A stretch of 64,000 nt of DNA from NCBI GenBank assembly GCA_947503435.1, contig CANNDL010000003.1:542389-606388 (forward strand), written 5' to 3'. Below, piece after piece: positions 10,504-22,870 of this stretch. The notes under the pieces were generated by a model. It did no database searches. It worked only from the letters and a program-made list of their open reading frames with translations, and was not told where the DNA came from. Each line of letters starts with the position of its first letter. Within the stretch, counting starts at the first letter, position 1. The stretch is from an uncultured Kangiella sp. Its GTDB lineage: Bacteria; Pseudomonadota; Gammaproteobacteria; Enterobacterales; Kangiellaceae. A program made the translations under genes and the position numbers.

Positions 10504-12123
10504 TTATTTTTTCTTGCCTTTATTCTTACCTAAGGCTTCTTGTTTTTCAATTTTATGATTTACATACTGCTGTTGAGCAATCGAAATCAAGTTATTGCAC
10601 AACCAGTAAAGTACTAAGCCTGCAGGGAAGAACAACATGAATACAGTAAAGAATACCGGTAAATATTGCATCATTTTTTGCTGCATTGGATCCATGTTAG
10701 GTGACATCGGTTGCATCTTTTGCATTAAGAACATACTTGCACCCATTAACAACGGCAATACAAAGTAAGGATCTTGAACCGATAAATCTTGAATCCAACC
10801 GAAGAATGGCGCATGGCGCAATTCAACTGCTTCAAATAATACGTAATACAGCGCGATGAATATTGGGAATTGCAGAAGCATTGGTAAGCAACCGCCAAAT
10901 GGGTTGGATCCTTCTTCTTTGTACATTTTCATCATTTCTTGCTGCATGCGCTGCTTATCTTCGCCATAACGCTCTTTCAATTTTTGCATTTTTGGCTGCA
11001 TTTTGCGCATCGCATGAGCGGACTTGTACTGTTTTTTCGATAAAGGATAAAGAATCGTTTTAACCGTTACCGTTACCATAATAATGGCCAAACCCCAGTT
11101 CGCTAAGAAACCATAAAAGAAATTCAATAATTTATACAGCGGAATACCAATCCACCAAACCCAGGATAAATCCATGGTTTTGTTAAGACCAGGTGCTGCT
11201 GCTTCCAATTGCTCCAGTAATTTTGGACCAACGTATAAAGAGGCTTTAACCGTTTGAGTTGTTTTTGACGGTACATTAATCGCCGATTGAACAAACTGAA
11301 CTTTGCTTTGCTGATTAGCCATCATTTTTGCACTGATGGTCACATTTTGACTTTGTTCAGGGATCCATGATGAAACAAAATAGTGCTGAATTACTGCAAC
11401 CCAACCACCTTGGCGGCTTACATTAACTTCTTCTTCAGCTAGATCTTCAAAGCTAACTTTTTCATACACTTCATCTTCTGGAGAATATGCCAAACCTAAA
11501 AATGGGCTCATACCAAGAGCACCTTTATCTTCTAAGCCAGTTTCGCTTTGGTCACGAACTAGTTCAGCGATGAAGTTATAAGTACGATCATTTTCAGATT
11601 GATTGTTAATCTGATACTCCATGCCGACTAAATATTCACCACGTTTGAAAGTGTAATTTTTGACAAAAGTTACACCCGCTTCATTCTGCCAACGAATGGG
11701 AACGATTAACTCATCTTTGCCTTCAGCTAATTGGTAATCTTTCTTATCAACCTGGTAGGTAGCTCTTGGCAACTGATTATCTGGAGCGCCATTGCCCAAT
11801 AATGCGCTTTTAGCTTGATAAACACGATCTTGGTAATCAAAAAGGACTACTTTTTGCTGAGGATTGTTGATCTCTAAGTTATAGTCTAACGTTTCTGCAT
11901 AAACCAGATCACCACCTTTAGGATCCAGCTTAAACTTCATCAAGTCGGTTGTAACCGTGATAAAATTTGACTCATCAGCCTGTTCGGTTGAGCTTAAAGA
12001 AGCACTCTCAACAACAGCTGACTTCTCTGGTTTAGGCGCATAATCTTTTTGCCAAGCTTGATAGAGTAAAAAACTTAAAATGGCAAAAGCCAAAAACAAA
12101 AAACCGCGTTTTGATTCCAACAT
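10504..12123 (-). CDS. yidC: Membrane protein insertase YidC
   Basis: YidC inserts and folds inner-membrane proteins alone or with SecYEG. The 539-residue protein has the Gram-negative layout: an N-terminal membrane anchor (about 7-23), a large periplasmic beta domain (about 55-325), and the conserved five-helix core. The core includes NWGLAIIMVTVTVKTILYPL with its groove arginine-like polar residues, and FGGCLPMLLQFPIFIALYYVL. The C-terminus is basic (GKNKGKKK), which favours ribosome contact. It is downstream of yidD by 19 bases. Confidence 0.97.
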   Translation of the reverse strand: MLESKRGFLFLAFAILSFLLYQAWQKDYAPKPEKSAVVESASLSSTEQADESNFITVTTDLMKFKLDPKGGDLVYAETLDYNLEINNPQQKVVLFDYQDRVYQAKSALLGNGAPDNQLPRATYQVDKKDYQLAEGKDELIVPIRWQNEAGVTFVKNYTFKRGEYLVGMEYQINNQSENDRTYNFIAELVRDQSETGLEDKGALGMSPFLGLAYSPEDEVYEKVSFEDLAEEEVNVSRQGGWVAVIQHYFVSSWIPEQSQNVTISAKMMANQQSKVQFVQSAINVPSKTTQTVKASLYVGPKLLEQLEAAAPGLNKTMDLSWVWWIGIPLYKLLNFFYGFLANWGLAIIMVTVTVKTILYPLSKKQYKSAHAMRKMQPKMQKLKERYGEDKQRMQQEMMKMYKEEGSNPFGGCLPMLLQFPIFIALYYVLFEAVELRHAPFFGWIQDLSVQDPYFVLPLLMGASMFLMQKMQPMSPNMDPMQQKMMQYLPVFFTVFMLFFPAGLVLYWLCNNLISIAQQQYVNHKIEKQEALGKNKGKKK

Positions 12124-12142
12124 GGTACTTCTCTTTAATTAT

Positions 12143-12388
12143 CTATGATTGTCTATTATTTGTTCGTTGATCTTGGGGCTCTGGCACCGGATCACAACCG
12201 CCTTCGCAACCTGGGTGGCAGCGAGCCAATCGCTTTATTGTTAACCAACTTCCGCGCATAGCGCCATGTTTTTCTAAAGCCTCTATAGAGTAATTAGAAC
12301 AGGTAGGCGCGAAACGGCATTGATTGCCAATAAAAGGGCTTAATGTCAGCTGGTAAAGCCGTACTAACTTGATGAGTAACCAGCGCAT
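12143..12388 (-). CDS. yidD: Membrane protein insertion efficiency factor YidD
   Basis: An 81-residue protein of the YidD family, small membrane-associated helpers of YidC-dependent insertion. It has the family signature: an amphipathic N-terminal helix (LLIKLVRLYQLTLSPFIG) followed by CRFAPTCSNYSIEAL and CHPGCEGGCDPVP. It overlaps the end of rnpA by 25 bases, which is typical for this pair. Identification is straightforward from the cysteine pattern and position. Confidence 0.95.
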   Translation of the reverse strand: MRWLLIKLVRLYQLTLSPFIGNQCRFAPTCSNYSIEALEKHGAMRGSWLTIKRLARCHPGCEGGCDPVPEPQDQRTNNRQS

Positions 12389-12750
12389 CGTTTATTGATC
12401 TTTTTCCACAAGCCTGCAAGCTGATCGAATAATACCTGATTAGGCTGCTCGCTACTACCTCGGCGAGCCAAGATAACGCAATCTAATTGTGGTAATAACT
12501 GGTTTTGTGTACGGAAACTTTCTCGAACCAACCGTTTCAATCGATTTCTATCCACTGCCAAGCGAATATTTTTTTTGGCAACAATAATTCCTAGACGAGG
12601 AGACTCATGATTATTGGGGCAAGCTAGAAGGGTAAAGTTTTTACTAGTGGCTTTAACTGGATTGGTAAATACTTGTTTATATTCTTTTGCAGTGAGTAAT
12701 CGAGAGTCAGCAGGGAACCTCTTGTCAGTCCCAAGCTCTAGATCACTCAC
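12364..12750 (-). CDS. rnpA: Ribonuclease P protein component
   Basis: The 128-residue protein subunit of RNase P, which assists the RNA subunit in 5' maturation of tRNA. The RNR basic motif is seen as NIRLAVDRNRLKRLVRESFR at about 72-91. The N-terminus KRFPADSRLLTAKEYKQVF fits the substrate-binding face. It lies 35 bases downstream of rpmH and overlaps yidD. The likely promoter is upstream of rpmH in the oriC region. Confidence 0.95.
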   Translation of the reverse strand: MSDLELGTDKRFPADSRLLTAKEYKQVFTNPVKATSKNFTLLACPNNHESPRLGIIVAKKNIRLAVDRNRLKRLVRESFRTQNQLLPQLDCVILARRGSSEQPNQVLFDQLAGLWKKINKRCAGYSSS

Positions 12751-12785
12751 TGTAATGCAAAGAATATAATTTTATTTAAATCGTA

Positions 12786-12920
12786 TTATGCGCTTAAGCT
12801 TTTACGGCCTTTAGCACGACGACGATTTAAAATAGCACGACCATTTTTAGTCGCCATACGAGCACGGAAACCGTGAGTACGTTTGCGCTTAAGATTACTT
12901 GGTTGAAAAGTTCTTTTCAT
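12786..12920 (-). CDS. rpmH: 50S ribosomal protein L34
   Basis: A 44-residue very basic protein: [20 protein letters not shown], then [20 protein letters not shown] and KSLSA. This is a textbook L34. The stop TAA reads from 12788-12786 and the ATG from 12920-12918. It starts the minus-strand rpmH-rnpA-yidD-yidC-mnmE group that faces away from oriC. Confidence 0.98.
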   Translation of the reverse strand: MKRTFQPSNLKRKRTHGFRARMATKNGRAILNRRRAKGRKSLSA

Positions 12921-13155
12921 CGGGAAAACCCATATTGTTAATAACTAAAACCTAATGTTTACTAGGTCACTTCACAAGGACGCGGAATTTTATAGGAAAA
13001 CATCTAACGAAGCAAGCCTTTAAACCGCTAAAAATATAAGTTTTCTAGAGGTTGAATCAAACTATTCTGTTTGAAATATACGACTTGTTTATATCTTGTA
13101 TTTATAAGTCATTATAACACAATATCTTGTATGTTTGGTTGATTTAATTTTTTTC

Positions 13156-13164
13156 TGTGGATAA
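13156..13164 (-). other. DnaA box (perfect consensus)
   Basis: The plus strand reads TGTGGATAA, the exact complement of the TTATCCACA DnaA box. Confidence 0.85.
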
Positions 13165-13355
13165 GTTTATTAGCTTAACTTTAAAGTTATTTTAAACTTT
13201 CTAGCGTTATTTTAGCCATTTGCAGTCATTTCTTGAATTAACTCACTTGTGTTTAGTTAAACTCTCGTTTTTCAAAGATATTGGTTAAGTTTACCCTATA
13301 ATATATATAATATATCTTTAAAGATCTTATTGTTATTATTAGTAAGCGTGTTTTC

Positions 13356-13364
13356 TGTTGATAA
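13356..13364 (-). other. DnaA box, one mismatch
   Basis: TGTTGATAA is one base from the consensus complement and lies just after the A/T-rich run. Confidence 0.5.
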
Positions 13365-13631
13365 CCTCATTAAATGCTTTTGTATCAAAGTCTTACAGAG
13401 ATTGAAACCATGGTGACAATCTATCGTTTTAACTGTGTTTAAAAAATGGATAACTATGATATTTACTCAATTCACATAGTTTTCAACAGTTTATCTTAAA
13501 AGTTATAGTTATGTTACTAACATAGTTGTTATTTTCTGATTTTGCTGTTCGATTGTGGAGTTTTTCGTCTAGAGATAAATTTATGATTATAGAAATAATT
13601 TGAGTGATTATCTAAAATATTAGCTAATGCT

Positions 13632-13640
13632 TGTGGATTA
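13632..13640 (-). other. DnaA box, one mismatch
   Basis: TGTGGATTA lies about 100 bases before the dnaA start. It could serve in origin function or dnaA autoregulation. Confidence 0.5.
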
Positions 13641-13737
13641 ATTTATAGATCCGATCTACACTGTGATCCCTTCGCTCCAGGAAAGCTAAGCGAAGCTATA
13701 ACCAATAAGATAAATAACAAAGTGATTGGCAACTAAA

Positions 13738-15093
13738 ATGAGTAATACACAAGCGAGTTGGCGAAGTTGTTTGCAAAAACTTCAATCAGAACTATCTGCA
13801 ACTGAGTTTAATACTTGGATAAAACCTTTACGAGTTGAAGAATCAGATTCTGAAGTGAGCCTATTTGCCCCTAACCCGTTTTTTGTGGATTGGATTCGTC
13901 AACAGTACCTTTCTAAAATTAGTGAAATAGTAGCTAACCATTCTACTGAATTGAATAAGCAGGTTTCGCTGCAGGTTGGATCGTCACAGCCCGCATCTGC
14001 CAAACCTATGCCTGTTGCCAAGGTAACTACTTCTTCAGAACCTAGAGTTGAGAATCATAACGGCTTATTTCAACACAACAATCTAAATCCGAAATTTATC
14101 TTTACTAAGTTTGTTGAAGGTAAATCTAATCAGTTGGCGCGTGCAGCTGCTCAGCAAGTAGTGGAAAATCCAGGAACTGTTTATAACCCATTATTTATTT
14201 ACGGTGGGGTGGGTTTAGGTAAAACCCATTTAATGCACTCTATAGGGAATCTCATTTTAGAGCAAAAACCGCAGGCCAAAATTGTTTACCTCCACTCCGA
14301 ACGTTTTATGGCCAACATGGTTAAAGCATTACAAACTAATACTATGGAGAAATTTAAAAACTTCTATCGATCGTTGGACGCTTTATTAATTGATGATATT
14401 CAGTTTTTTGCCAACAAAGGGCGCACTCAAGAAGAATTTTTCCATACCTTTAACACGCTAATAGAGAGCAATAAGCAGGTGATTATGACCTGTGATCGCT
14501 ACCCGAAGGAAGTTGAAGGATTAGAGGAGCGCTTAAAGTCTCGCTTCGGCTGGGGATTAACCGTAGCTATCGAGCCGCCTGAGCTTGAAACTCGTGTTGC
14601 TATTCTTATGAGTAAAGCGGCTGCTTCCAATATTGAGCTGCCTCATGAAGTGGCTTTCTTTATTGCAAAACGTATACGCTCAAATGTTCGCGAGTTAGAA
14701 GGAGCCTTAAAAAGAGTTATAGCTAACGCTCAATTTACCGGCCGATCTATCACCTTAGATTTTGTTAAAGACGCACTAAAAGATTTGATTGCAGCGCAAG
14801 ATAAAATGATTTCCATCGATAATATTCAAAAAACTGTCGCTAGCTATTACAAGATCAAGGTTTCTGAGCTATTATCTCAAAGACGCAGTCGTTCTATCGC
14901 TCGTCCACGTCAAATGGCTATGGCTTTAGCCAAGCATTTGACCAGCCATAGTTTACCTGAAATAGGAGAAGCTTTTGGCGGACGCGATCACACGACGGTT
15001 TTGCATGCTTGCCGAAAAATAAACGAATTAAAAGGCGAGAGCAACGACATCGAAGAAGATTTTTCGAATTTATTAAGAACATTATCCAGTTAA
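13738..15093 (+). CDS. dnaA: Chromosomal replication initiator DnaA
   Basis: DnaA binds oriC boxes and opens the duplex. The 451-residue form starts at the ATG at 13738 ([16 protein letters not shown]). An upstream in-frame TTG at 13726 would add four residues but lacks support. Domain I is at about 1-85 and a low-complexity linker follows. The AAA+ domain carries [17 protein letters not shown] (Walker A) and LLIDDIQFF (Walker B). Domain IV has the [18 protein letters not shown]-binding signature. The gene faces away from oriC and begins the dnaA-dnaN-recF-gyrB cluster. Confidence 0.98.
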   Translation: MSNTQASWRSCLQKLQSELSATEFNTWIKPLRVEESDSEVSLFAPNPFFVDWIRQQYLSKISEIVANHSTELNKQVSLQVGSSQPASAKPMPVAKVTTSSEPRVENHNGLFQHNNLNPKFIFTKFVEGKSNQLARAAAQQVVENPGTVYNPLFIYGGVGLGKTHLMHSIGNLILEQKPQAKIVYLHSERFMANMVKALQTNTMEKFKNFYRSLDALLIDDIQFFANKGRTQEEFFHTFNTLIESNKQVIMTCDRYPKEVEGLEERLKSRFGWGLTVAIEPPELETRVAILMSKAAASNIELPHEVAFFIAKRIRSNVRELEGALKRVIANAQFTGRSITLDFVKDALKDLIAAQDKMISIDNIQKTVASYYKIKVSELLSQRRSRSIARPRQMAMALAKHLTSHSLPEIGEAFGGRDHTTVLHACRKINELKGESNDIEEDFSNLLRTLSS

Positions 15094-15145
15094 CAATAAA
15101 GGCCTGATCATTACTTGAAATGGACTAGGCCAATAAGGTGACTAT

Positions 15146-16249
15146 ATGCGCTTTAGTATTCAACGCGAACAATTATTAAATCCCTTGCAGTTGATTAGTG
15201 GTGCTGTTGAAAAAAGACAGACCCTTCCTATTTTATCCAATGTTTTAATGGTTGTAGATGATAGTAAGCTCTCACTAACCGCAACAGATCTTGAGTTAGA
15301 ATTGAAGACTGAAGTGATGTTAGAGGGCGAGTTTGAATCGGGTGAGATTACGGTTCCTGCACGTAAATTACTGGATATTGTTAAAAGTTTTGCCGCCGAA
15401 GAATCTATCCAAGTTAATATGGGTGAATCACGCATCACACTAAAAACTCCGTCAAGCCGCTTTAGTTTATCAACCATGCCAGCAAGCGAATTTCCCAACG
15501 TCGAAGAAACCGCTAGCTTAGTAAATTTAGACCTAAAACAAACCTTGTTAAAAGGATTGATTGAGAAAACGCAATTTGCCATGGCGCAGCAAGATGTTCG
15601 CTATTATCTTAATGGAATGCTATTTGAATTTGATAATAATAAACTTACTACGGTAGCAACGGACGGCCACCGATTAGCTTTATCCAGAGAAACTGTTGAG
15701 ATAGATGCGGAAGATAAGGTAAGTGCGATTATTCCTCGTAAGGGCGTAATGGAGTTAGCCAGGTTGCTAGACCATTCTGATGAGACGGTTTCTATTGCCT
15801 TAGGCTCGAATCATATTAAAGTCACTAACCAGGCTTACAGCTTTACTTCAAAGCTTGTGGATGGCCGTTTTCCTGAATACAGTAAAGTGTTACCAAGAAA
15901 TGGTGATAAAGTGGTGTTAGTTGATCGCGAGCTCATTAAAGACTGCTTATCACGCGCTTCAATTTTATGTAATGAGAAATTCCGTGGCGTACGTTTTATG
16001 CTTTCTAATGAGCAAGTGAAACTGCATGCCAACAATCCAGAGCAAGAAGAAGCTGAGGTTGAATTCAGTGTGGATTACCAAGGCTCAGACTTGGAAATAG
16101 GTTTTAACGTGGGCTACATGATTGACGTGATGAACACCATTAAAACACCCCAAGTAAAGATGACTTTTATTGATGCTAACTCATCAAGTTTGATTGAAGA
16201 AGTTGATGGCGGCGAGAGCCTTTATGTCGTTATGCCAATGCGTCTCTAG
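15146..16249 (+). CDS. dnaN: DNA polymerase III beta sliding clamp
   Basis: A 367-residue sliding clamp. It starts MRFSIQREQLLNPLQLISGAV and ends with the conserved VVMPMRL tail. The three repeated clamp domains are visible by pattern (for example LPILSNVLMVV, YYLNGMLFEF and VRFMLSNEQVKLHANNPEQE). The normal length and the place 52 bases after dnaA leave little doubt. Confidence 0.98.
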   Translation: MRFSIQREQLLNPLQLISGAVEKRQTLPILSNVLMVVDDSKLSLTATDLELELKTEVMLEGEFESGEITVPARKLLDIVKSFAAEESIQVNMGESRITLKTPSSRFSLSTMPASEFPNVEETASLVNLDLKQTLLKGLIEKTQFAMAQQDVRYYLNGMLFEFDNNKLTTVATDGHRLALSRETVEIDAEDKVSAIIPRKGVMELARLLDHSDETVSIALGSNHIKVTNQAYSFTSKLVDGRFPEYSKVLPRNGDKVVLVDRELIKDCLSRASILCNEKFRGVRFMLSNEQVKLHANNPEQEEAEVEFSVDYQGSDLEIGFNVGYMIDVMNTIKTPQVKMTFIDANSSSLIEEVDGGESLYVVMPMRL

Positions 16250-16287
16250 AGTATAGTTTGCATTCGATTTTCAGGATCTAGTTATTT

Positions 16288-17388
16288 ATGCAGATCCAAT
16301 CCTTACAAATAGGGCAGTTGCGAAATATTAGCAGCTGCCAACTTCAACTTTCCAAACAGCTTAATATCTTCTACGGCGACAATGGCGCTGGCAAAAGTAG
16401 CCTATTAGAGGCTATATATACTTTAGGTAATGGGCGCTCCTTTCGCACATCCCGTCATGCAAAAGTGGTTCAGGCCGAATTTGATGCCTTTACCGTATTC
16501 GCGCAATTTAATCATGAGCAGCAAAAGCATAAGATTGGACTGATGCGTCATCGTAACGGTGATATTCAAATTAAGCTGAATGGTGATAAAGTTACTAAAC
16601 TCAGTGAGCTGAGTAAAACCATACCTATGCAAATCTTAGCTCCAGAACAGTATGAATTACTTACTAAGGGACCTAGCGGTAGACGAAAGTTAATGGATTG
16701 GGGAGTGTTCCACGTGGAACATTCTTTTCTTAAAGATTGGCAAAAGGCACTAAAAATACTCCAACAGCGCAATAGGGCGTTAAAACAAGTTAGCTCCTAT
16801 CAGCAACTTGAACCTTGGGATAAACAACTAATACCGCTTTCTGAACTAATACATCAAAAGCGGATGGAATATGTAAAACAACTAGAACCCTTGTATCAAG
16901 ATATTTTGAAAAGCTTTTTGCCGCAATTGGATTCCACTTTTAGTTTATACCCTGGTTGGAAATCGGATGAAAAACTCAAAGAGGTCTTAATTAGACAATT
17001 TCAAGTAGATCTTAAAACTGGCTTTACTCATTCTAGTATTCAAAAGGCAGATTTAAAAATCTTAATTAATGGAAAGCCTGCCGCGGAGCAATTATCTAGA
17101 GGGCAGCAGAAATTAGTTACTGTTGCATTAAAGTTGGCTCAATTGAACTTAATGCAACAACTCAAAGGTATTTGCCCAATATTTTTATTGGATGATATAG
17201 GGGCAGAGCTTGATGTTAAGCATCAGCAGACACTGTTGGACTTTTTAGCAAATCAGCCAGAAAACCAACAAATTTTTATCACTTCAGTACATTTAGATCC
17301 CCTCAAGAGCCTCATAAAAGGGTATAATAAGGTTAAAGTGTTCCACGTGGAACATGGCCAGATAAATGAGACAACAAACAGGCCATAG
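16288..17388 (+). CDS. recF: DNA replication and repair protein RecF
   Basis: RecF is an SMC-like ATPase that helps load RecA at gaps. The 366-residue protein has Walker A GDNGAGKSS at residues 30-38, the signature LSRGQQKLV near 271, and Walker B FLLDDIGAELD. Its coding sequence contains two identical 16-bp parS sites, and each is translated as VFHVEH. The first lies in the conserved DWGVFHVEH segment, the second near the C-terminus. It lies 38 bases after dnaN. Confidence 0.97.
   Translation: MQIQSLQIGQLRNISSCQLQLSKQLNIFYGDNGAGKSSLLEAIYTLGNGRSFRTSRHAKVVQAEFDAFTVFAQFNHEQQKHKIGLMRHRNGDIQIKLNGDKVTKLSELSKTIPMQILAPEQYELLTKGPSGRRKLMDWGVFHVEHSFLKDWQKALKILQQRNRALKQVSSYQQLEPWDKQLIPLSELIHQKRMEYVKQLEPLYQDILKSFLPQLDSTFSLYPGWKSDEKLKEVLIRQFQVDLKTGFTHSSIQKADLKILINGKPAAEQLSRGQQKLVTVALKLAQLNLMQQLKGICPIFLLDDIGAELDVKHQQTLLDFLANQPENQQIFITSVHLDPLKSLIKGYNKVKVFHVEHGQINETTNRP
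16706..16721 (+). other. parS: parS site 1 (inside recF)
   Basis: TGTTCCACGTGGAACA is a perfect 16-bp palindrome and matches the parS form known from Pseudomonas-type ParB systems. It is in frame within recF and encodes the FHVEH part of the protein. Confidence 0.9.
17339..17354 (+). other. parS: parS site 2 (inside recF)
   Basis: This is a second exact copy of TGTTCCACGTGGAACA, 633 bases after the first, near the 3' end of recF. I found no third copy in the window by eye. Confidence 0.9.
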
Positions 17389-17477
17389 CTCCGATACGGT
17401 TGAACAAAGCCACAATAATGATAACGAATAAACCCAGCCTTCTAATGGTTGGCTTAATTAGCTTGTAACAGGAATAG

Positions 17478-19904
<2,427 letters not shown>

Positions 19905-19913
19905 TTTTCTATT

Positions 19914-20798
19914 TTAGATAATTAGTTGCTCTTTATAGCTTTGTAATCGTGCAGTATCTTCTTCATTAAGTTGCGGATACTGCATATCAAGCTGTTTTAA
20001 GTTGTCCCTAATAATTTCACAGACTATGTTACGCATAAGTGGTTTATTGTCGGCTGGAACAGCATACCAAGGCGCCCAAGGTTTAGATGTTTGATTAAGT
20101 GCTTCTTGGTAAGCTACTTGATACTGATCCCACAGCGCACTCTCTGTTAAATCCGAATCTGAAAACTTCCAGTTTTTCTCTCGACTTTCAATACGTGAAA
20201 GAAAACGCTTGTGCTGCTCCTCATGTGAAACATTTAAAAAGAATTTTAAAACCATAGTGCCATTACGGGCTAAGTGTTTTTCGTGATCAACAATAGACTC
20301 ATACCGATCATTCCAAAAGTTCTTCATAGCGTCTGGATTATTGATATCCGGTTGAAAGGGTAAGCGTTGACCAGATAAATACTCAGGATGAACCTTAACC
20401 ACTAACACTTCCTCATAATAACTTCGGTTAAAAACTCCGATTCGTCCGCGTTCTGGTAGCGATTTACTAGTACGCCACAAAAAATCGTGATCGAGTTCTT
20501 CTTTGGAGGGTTGTTTAAAGCTAAAAACTTGGCAGCCCGCAGGATCAATACCTTTCAAGACGGCTCTAATAGTAGAGTCTTTTCCAGCTGCATCCATAGC
20601 TTGAAAAACTAATAGAACGGAAAATTGATCATGAGCATATAAAAGGCGCTGAAGGTCATCGAGTTCAGCCTGATCCTTTTTTAATTGTTTTTTTAATTCT
20701 TTTTCATTAAAAGGCGTCTGTATTGAAGTTAGAGAGTTACTAATTTTGAAAGAACCATCAAAGGGTACTAAAAAGTCATTAGACTGAGCTGAAAACAT
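19914..20798 (-). CDS. ppk2: Polyphosphate kinase 2 family protein
   Basis: A 294-residue PPK2-family enzyme that phosphorylates nucleotides with polyphosphate. The P-loop MDAAGKDST is at about 67-75, FNRSYYEEVLVVKVHPEY follows, and the KFFLNVSHEEQHKRFLSRI lid region comes next. Its length and single domain fit the class I or III short enzymes. Whether it uses AMP, ADP or both cannot be read from the sequence. It is convergent with gyrB, with only 9 bases between the ends. Confidence 0.88.
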   Translation of the reverse strand: MFSAQSNDFLVPFDGSFKISNSLTSIQTPFNEKELKKQLKKDQAELDDLQRLLYAHDQFSVLLVFQAMDAAGKDSTIRAVLKGIDPAGCQVFSFKQPSKEELDHDFLWRTSKSLPERGRIGVFNRSYYEEVLVVKVHPEYLSGQRLPFQPDINNPDAMKNFWNDRYESIVDHEKHLARNGTMVLKFFLNVSHEEQHKRFLSRIESREKNWKFSDSDLTESALWDQYQVAYQEALNQTSKPWAPWYAVPADNKPLMRNIVCEIIRDNLKQLDMQYPQLNEEDTARLQSYKEQLII

Positions 20799-20950
20799 AG
20801 TGTTTTTAAAGAATTAAGTGATATAGCTATGAAATCACAAAAACTTAAACAAAATCAATAATTTTACAAATTTTAAAAGCTTGTAACTTGCAGAGCAAAA
20901 CTAAAAGAGTAATATTATGCACTCTAGTTTTAATAAACGAGGATATAACA

Positions 20951-21154
20951 ATGTCAGTAGCACGCGTAACGGAAATTATTTCAGATTCTAAAAAAAGTTT
21001 TGAAGATGCCATGGTAAAAGGTGTAAAACGCGCCAATAAAACTTTGGACAATGTGAAATCTGCATGGGTTAAGGATCAACAAGCTATTATTGAAGATGGT
21101 GAGGTTGTTGGATTCCGTGTAACGATGAAGATTACTTTTGTTTTAAAAGGCTAA
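20951..21154 (+). CDS. Dodecin
   Basis: A 67-residue dodecin, which forms hollow dodecamers that store flavins or CoA. The start ATG at 20951 has an ACGAGGATATAAC ribosome-binding sequence upstream. The N-terminus MSVARVTEIISDSKKSFEDA and the IEDGEVVGFRVTMKITFVL tail are typical. A strong terminator follows. Confidence 0.92.
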   Translation: MSVARVTEIISDSKKSFEDAMVKGVKRANKTLDNVKSAWVKDQQAIIEDGEVVGFRVTMKITFVLKG

Positions 21155-21167
21155 GTAAAAAGTTATT

Positions 21168-21198
21168 AAAAAAGGAGCTTTTAGCTCCTTTTTTTTTT
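21168..21198 (+). terminator. Rho-independent terminator after dodecin
   Basis: The inverted repeat AAAGGAGCT/AGCTCCTTT is followed by a long T-run. It lies between convergent genes and may act in both directions. Confidence 0.92.
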
Positions 21199-21211
21199 GG
21201 AATGTTTTTCC

Positions 21212-22699
21212 CTATTTCCCGCCTAGCAATCCGCCCAAAATACCACGGACTAATTTACGACCAATACCTGAACTAACAGTTCTGATTAAGGTTTTCATAA
21301 ATGCTTCCGAATTAGACTGTCGCTTTGATCCAGATCGTTTTTTCTTGGCAGCTGCTTTTACTCTAGCCTCTGCTTCGCGCTGCTTTTTAGCTTCTGCTAT
21401 TTCTCGTTCTTGTCGTTTTTGAAGTTCTATTTCTCTTTCATGCAATATTTCATAAGCCGATTCTCTATCAATAGATTTATCATAAAGTCCTGCAACCGGA
21501 GATAAGTTGCGGACTTTTTTCCGTTCAGTTTGATTGAGAGGCCCTATTCTAGATTCTGGAGGGCAAATTAAGGTTTGTTGAACAATCGAAGGCCGACCTT
21601 TTTTATCTAATACAGAAACTAAAGCTTCTCCAACACCAAGCGTTGTGATTAATTCCTTTGCATTAAGCTTGGGATTTGGCCTAAAGGTATCCGCGGCAGT
21701 TTTTACTGCCTTGAAATCTTTGGGAGTGAAAGCACGAAGCGCATGTTGAATACGATTACCTAATTGGCCAAGGACATTTTCAGGGATATCTGTTGGATGT
21801 TGTGTAATAAAAAACACACTAACGCCTTTTGAACGAATCAGTCTGACTACTTGTTCTATACGTTCCAATAATGCGCGCGGAGCTTTTTTGAAGAGTAAGT
21901 GGGCTTCGTCAAAAAAGAAAACTAAACGAGGCTTATCTGGATCACCCACTTCTTCTAGTTCTTCAAATAACTCTGAAAGCATCCATAATAAGAAGGTCGA
22001 ATAAATACGAGGGTTTAGCATTAACTCTTTAGAGTGAAGAATATTAATAATGCCTTTGCCAGTATGATCTATACGCATCATATCTTGGATATTAAGAGCT
22101 GGCTCTCCAAAGAATTGATCACCACCAGAGTTTTCTAATACTAAAAGTTTACGAATAATGGCTGCTACCGATTGTGGCGAAACATTACCGTATTCACGCA
22201 TTATTTCCTTTCGATTGTCTGACAGCCAATTGAGCATAGAGCGCAGATCTTTGATGTCGAGTAATAGAAGGCCTTGCTCATCAGCTATATCGAAAGCGAT
22301 ATGTAACACGCCTTCTTGAGTATCATTAAGCTCTAATAGGTTGGCTAAAAGGATAGGGCCGATTTCGGATATGGTAGTCCGAACAGGGTGACCATGTTTT
22401 CCAAATACGTCCCAGAAAATTACGGGGTTAGTATGGGCTTGGTAGTCTTTGATACCAATTTTTTCGATGCGCTCATTAATTTTTGGATGTGGTTTTGCTT
22501 CAGCAGCGACACCAGAAAGATCTCCCTTAACATCAGCAGTAAAGACGGGAACACCCATTTTGGAAAAGCCTTCAGCTAATACTTGAAGCGTAACGGTTTT
22601 GCCCGTACCAGTAGCGCCTGCTATTAAGCCGTGACGATTGGCCATTTTAGGGTTTAGTTGAATGTGTTCTTGTTCTGGGTTGCCGCCAATGAGAAGCAT
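21212..22699 (-). CDS. HerA-like ATPase of the DUF853 family (YjgR-like)
   Basis: A 495-residue protein of the DUF853 helicase-HerA-like family. Walker A is [13 protein letters not shown] at about 28-40, preceded by NRHGL, and Walker B is [40 protein letters not shown] segment follows. The C-terminus is a long basic coiled stretch rich in E, K and R, followed by a small [18 protein letters not shown] tail. The cellular role of DUF853 proteins is not established. The start at 22699 gives the normal N-terminus [20 protein letters not shown]. Confidence 0.88.
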   Translation of the reverse strand: MLLIGGNPEQEHIQLNPKMANRHGLIAGATGTGKTVTLQVLAEGFSKMGVPVFTADVKGDLSGVAAEAKPHPKINERIEKIGIKDYQAHTNPVIFWDVFGKHGHPVRTTISEIGPILLANLLELNDTQEGVLHIAFDIADEQGLLLLDIKDLRSMLNWLSDNRKEIMREYGNVSPQSVAAIIRKLLVLENSGGDQFFGEPALNIQDMMRIDHTGKGIINILHSKELMLNPRIYSTFLLWMLSELFEELEEVGDPDKPRLVFFFDEAHLLFKKAPRALLERIEQVVRLIRSKGVSVFFITQHPTDIPENVLGQLGNRIQHALRAFTPKDFKAVKTAADTFRPNPKLNAKELITTLGVGEALVSVLDKKGRPSIVQQTLICPPESRIGPLNQTERKKVRNLSPVAGLYDKSIDRESAYEILHEREIELQKRQEREIAEAKKQREAEARVKAAAKKKRSGSKRQSNSEAFMKTLIRTVSSGIGRKLVRGILGGLLGGK

Positions 22700-22870
22700 G
22701 GATTATCCAAATATTAAAAACTTGCTACAAGATTATATTAAGCAGTAAAAAAGGCAAGTTATCGGCAAAAGAAAAGGGTAAAAGGCTGTAAAATATGATT
22801 TGGGTAGTTGGAGCTAATGACTCGTAGCTCTATAATGATTGCAACACTAATGGATTTGTTGGTAATAGCC

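Larger units (their letters stand above)
12921..13737 (+). other. Probable chromosomal origin of replication (oriC)
   Basis: A gene-free AT-rich stretch of 817 bases lies between rpmH and dnaA, the usual gammaproteobacterial position of oriC. It holds one perfect DnaA box (13156-13164), two one-mismatch boxes (13356-13364 and 13632-13640), and a run of almost pure A/T (about 13291-13330) that could be the unwinding element. It must also contain the promoters for rpmH and dnaA. The assignment is by position and motifs. GC-skew was not computed. Confidence 0.85.
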
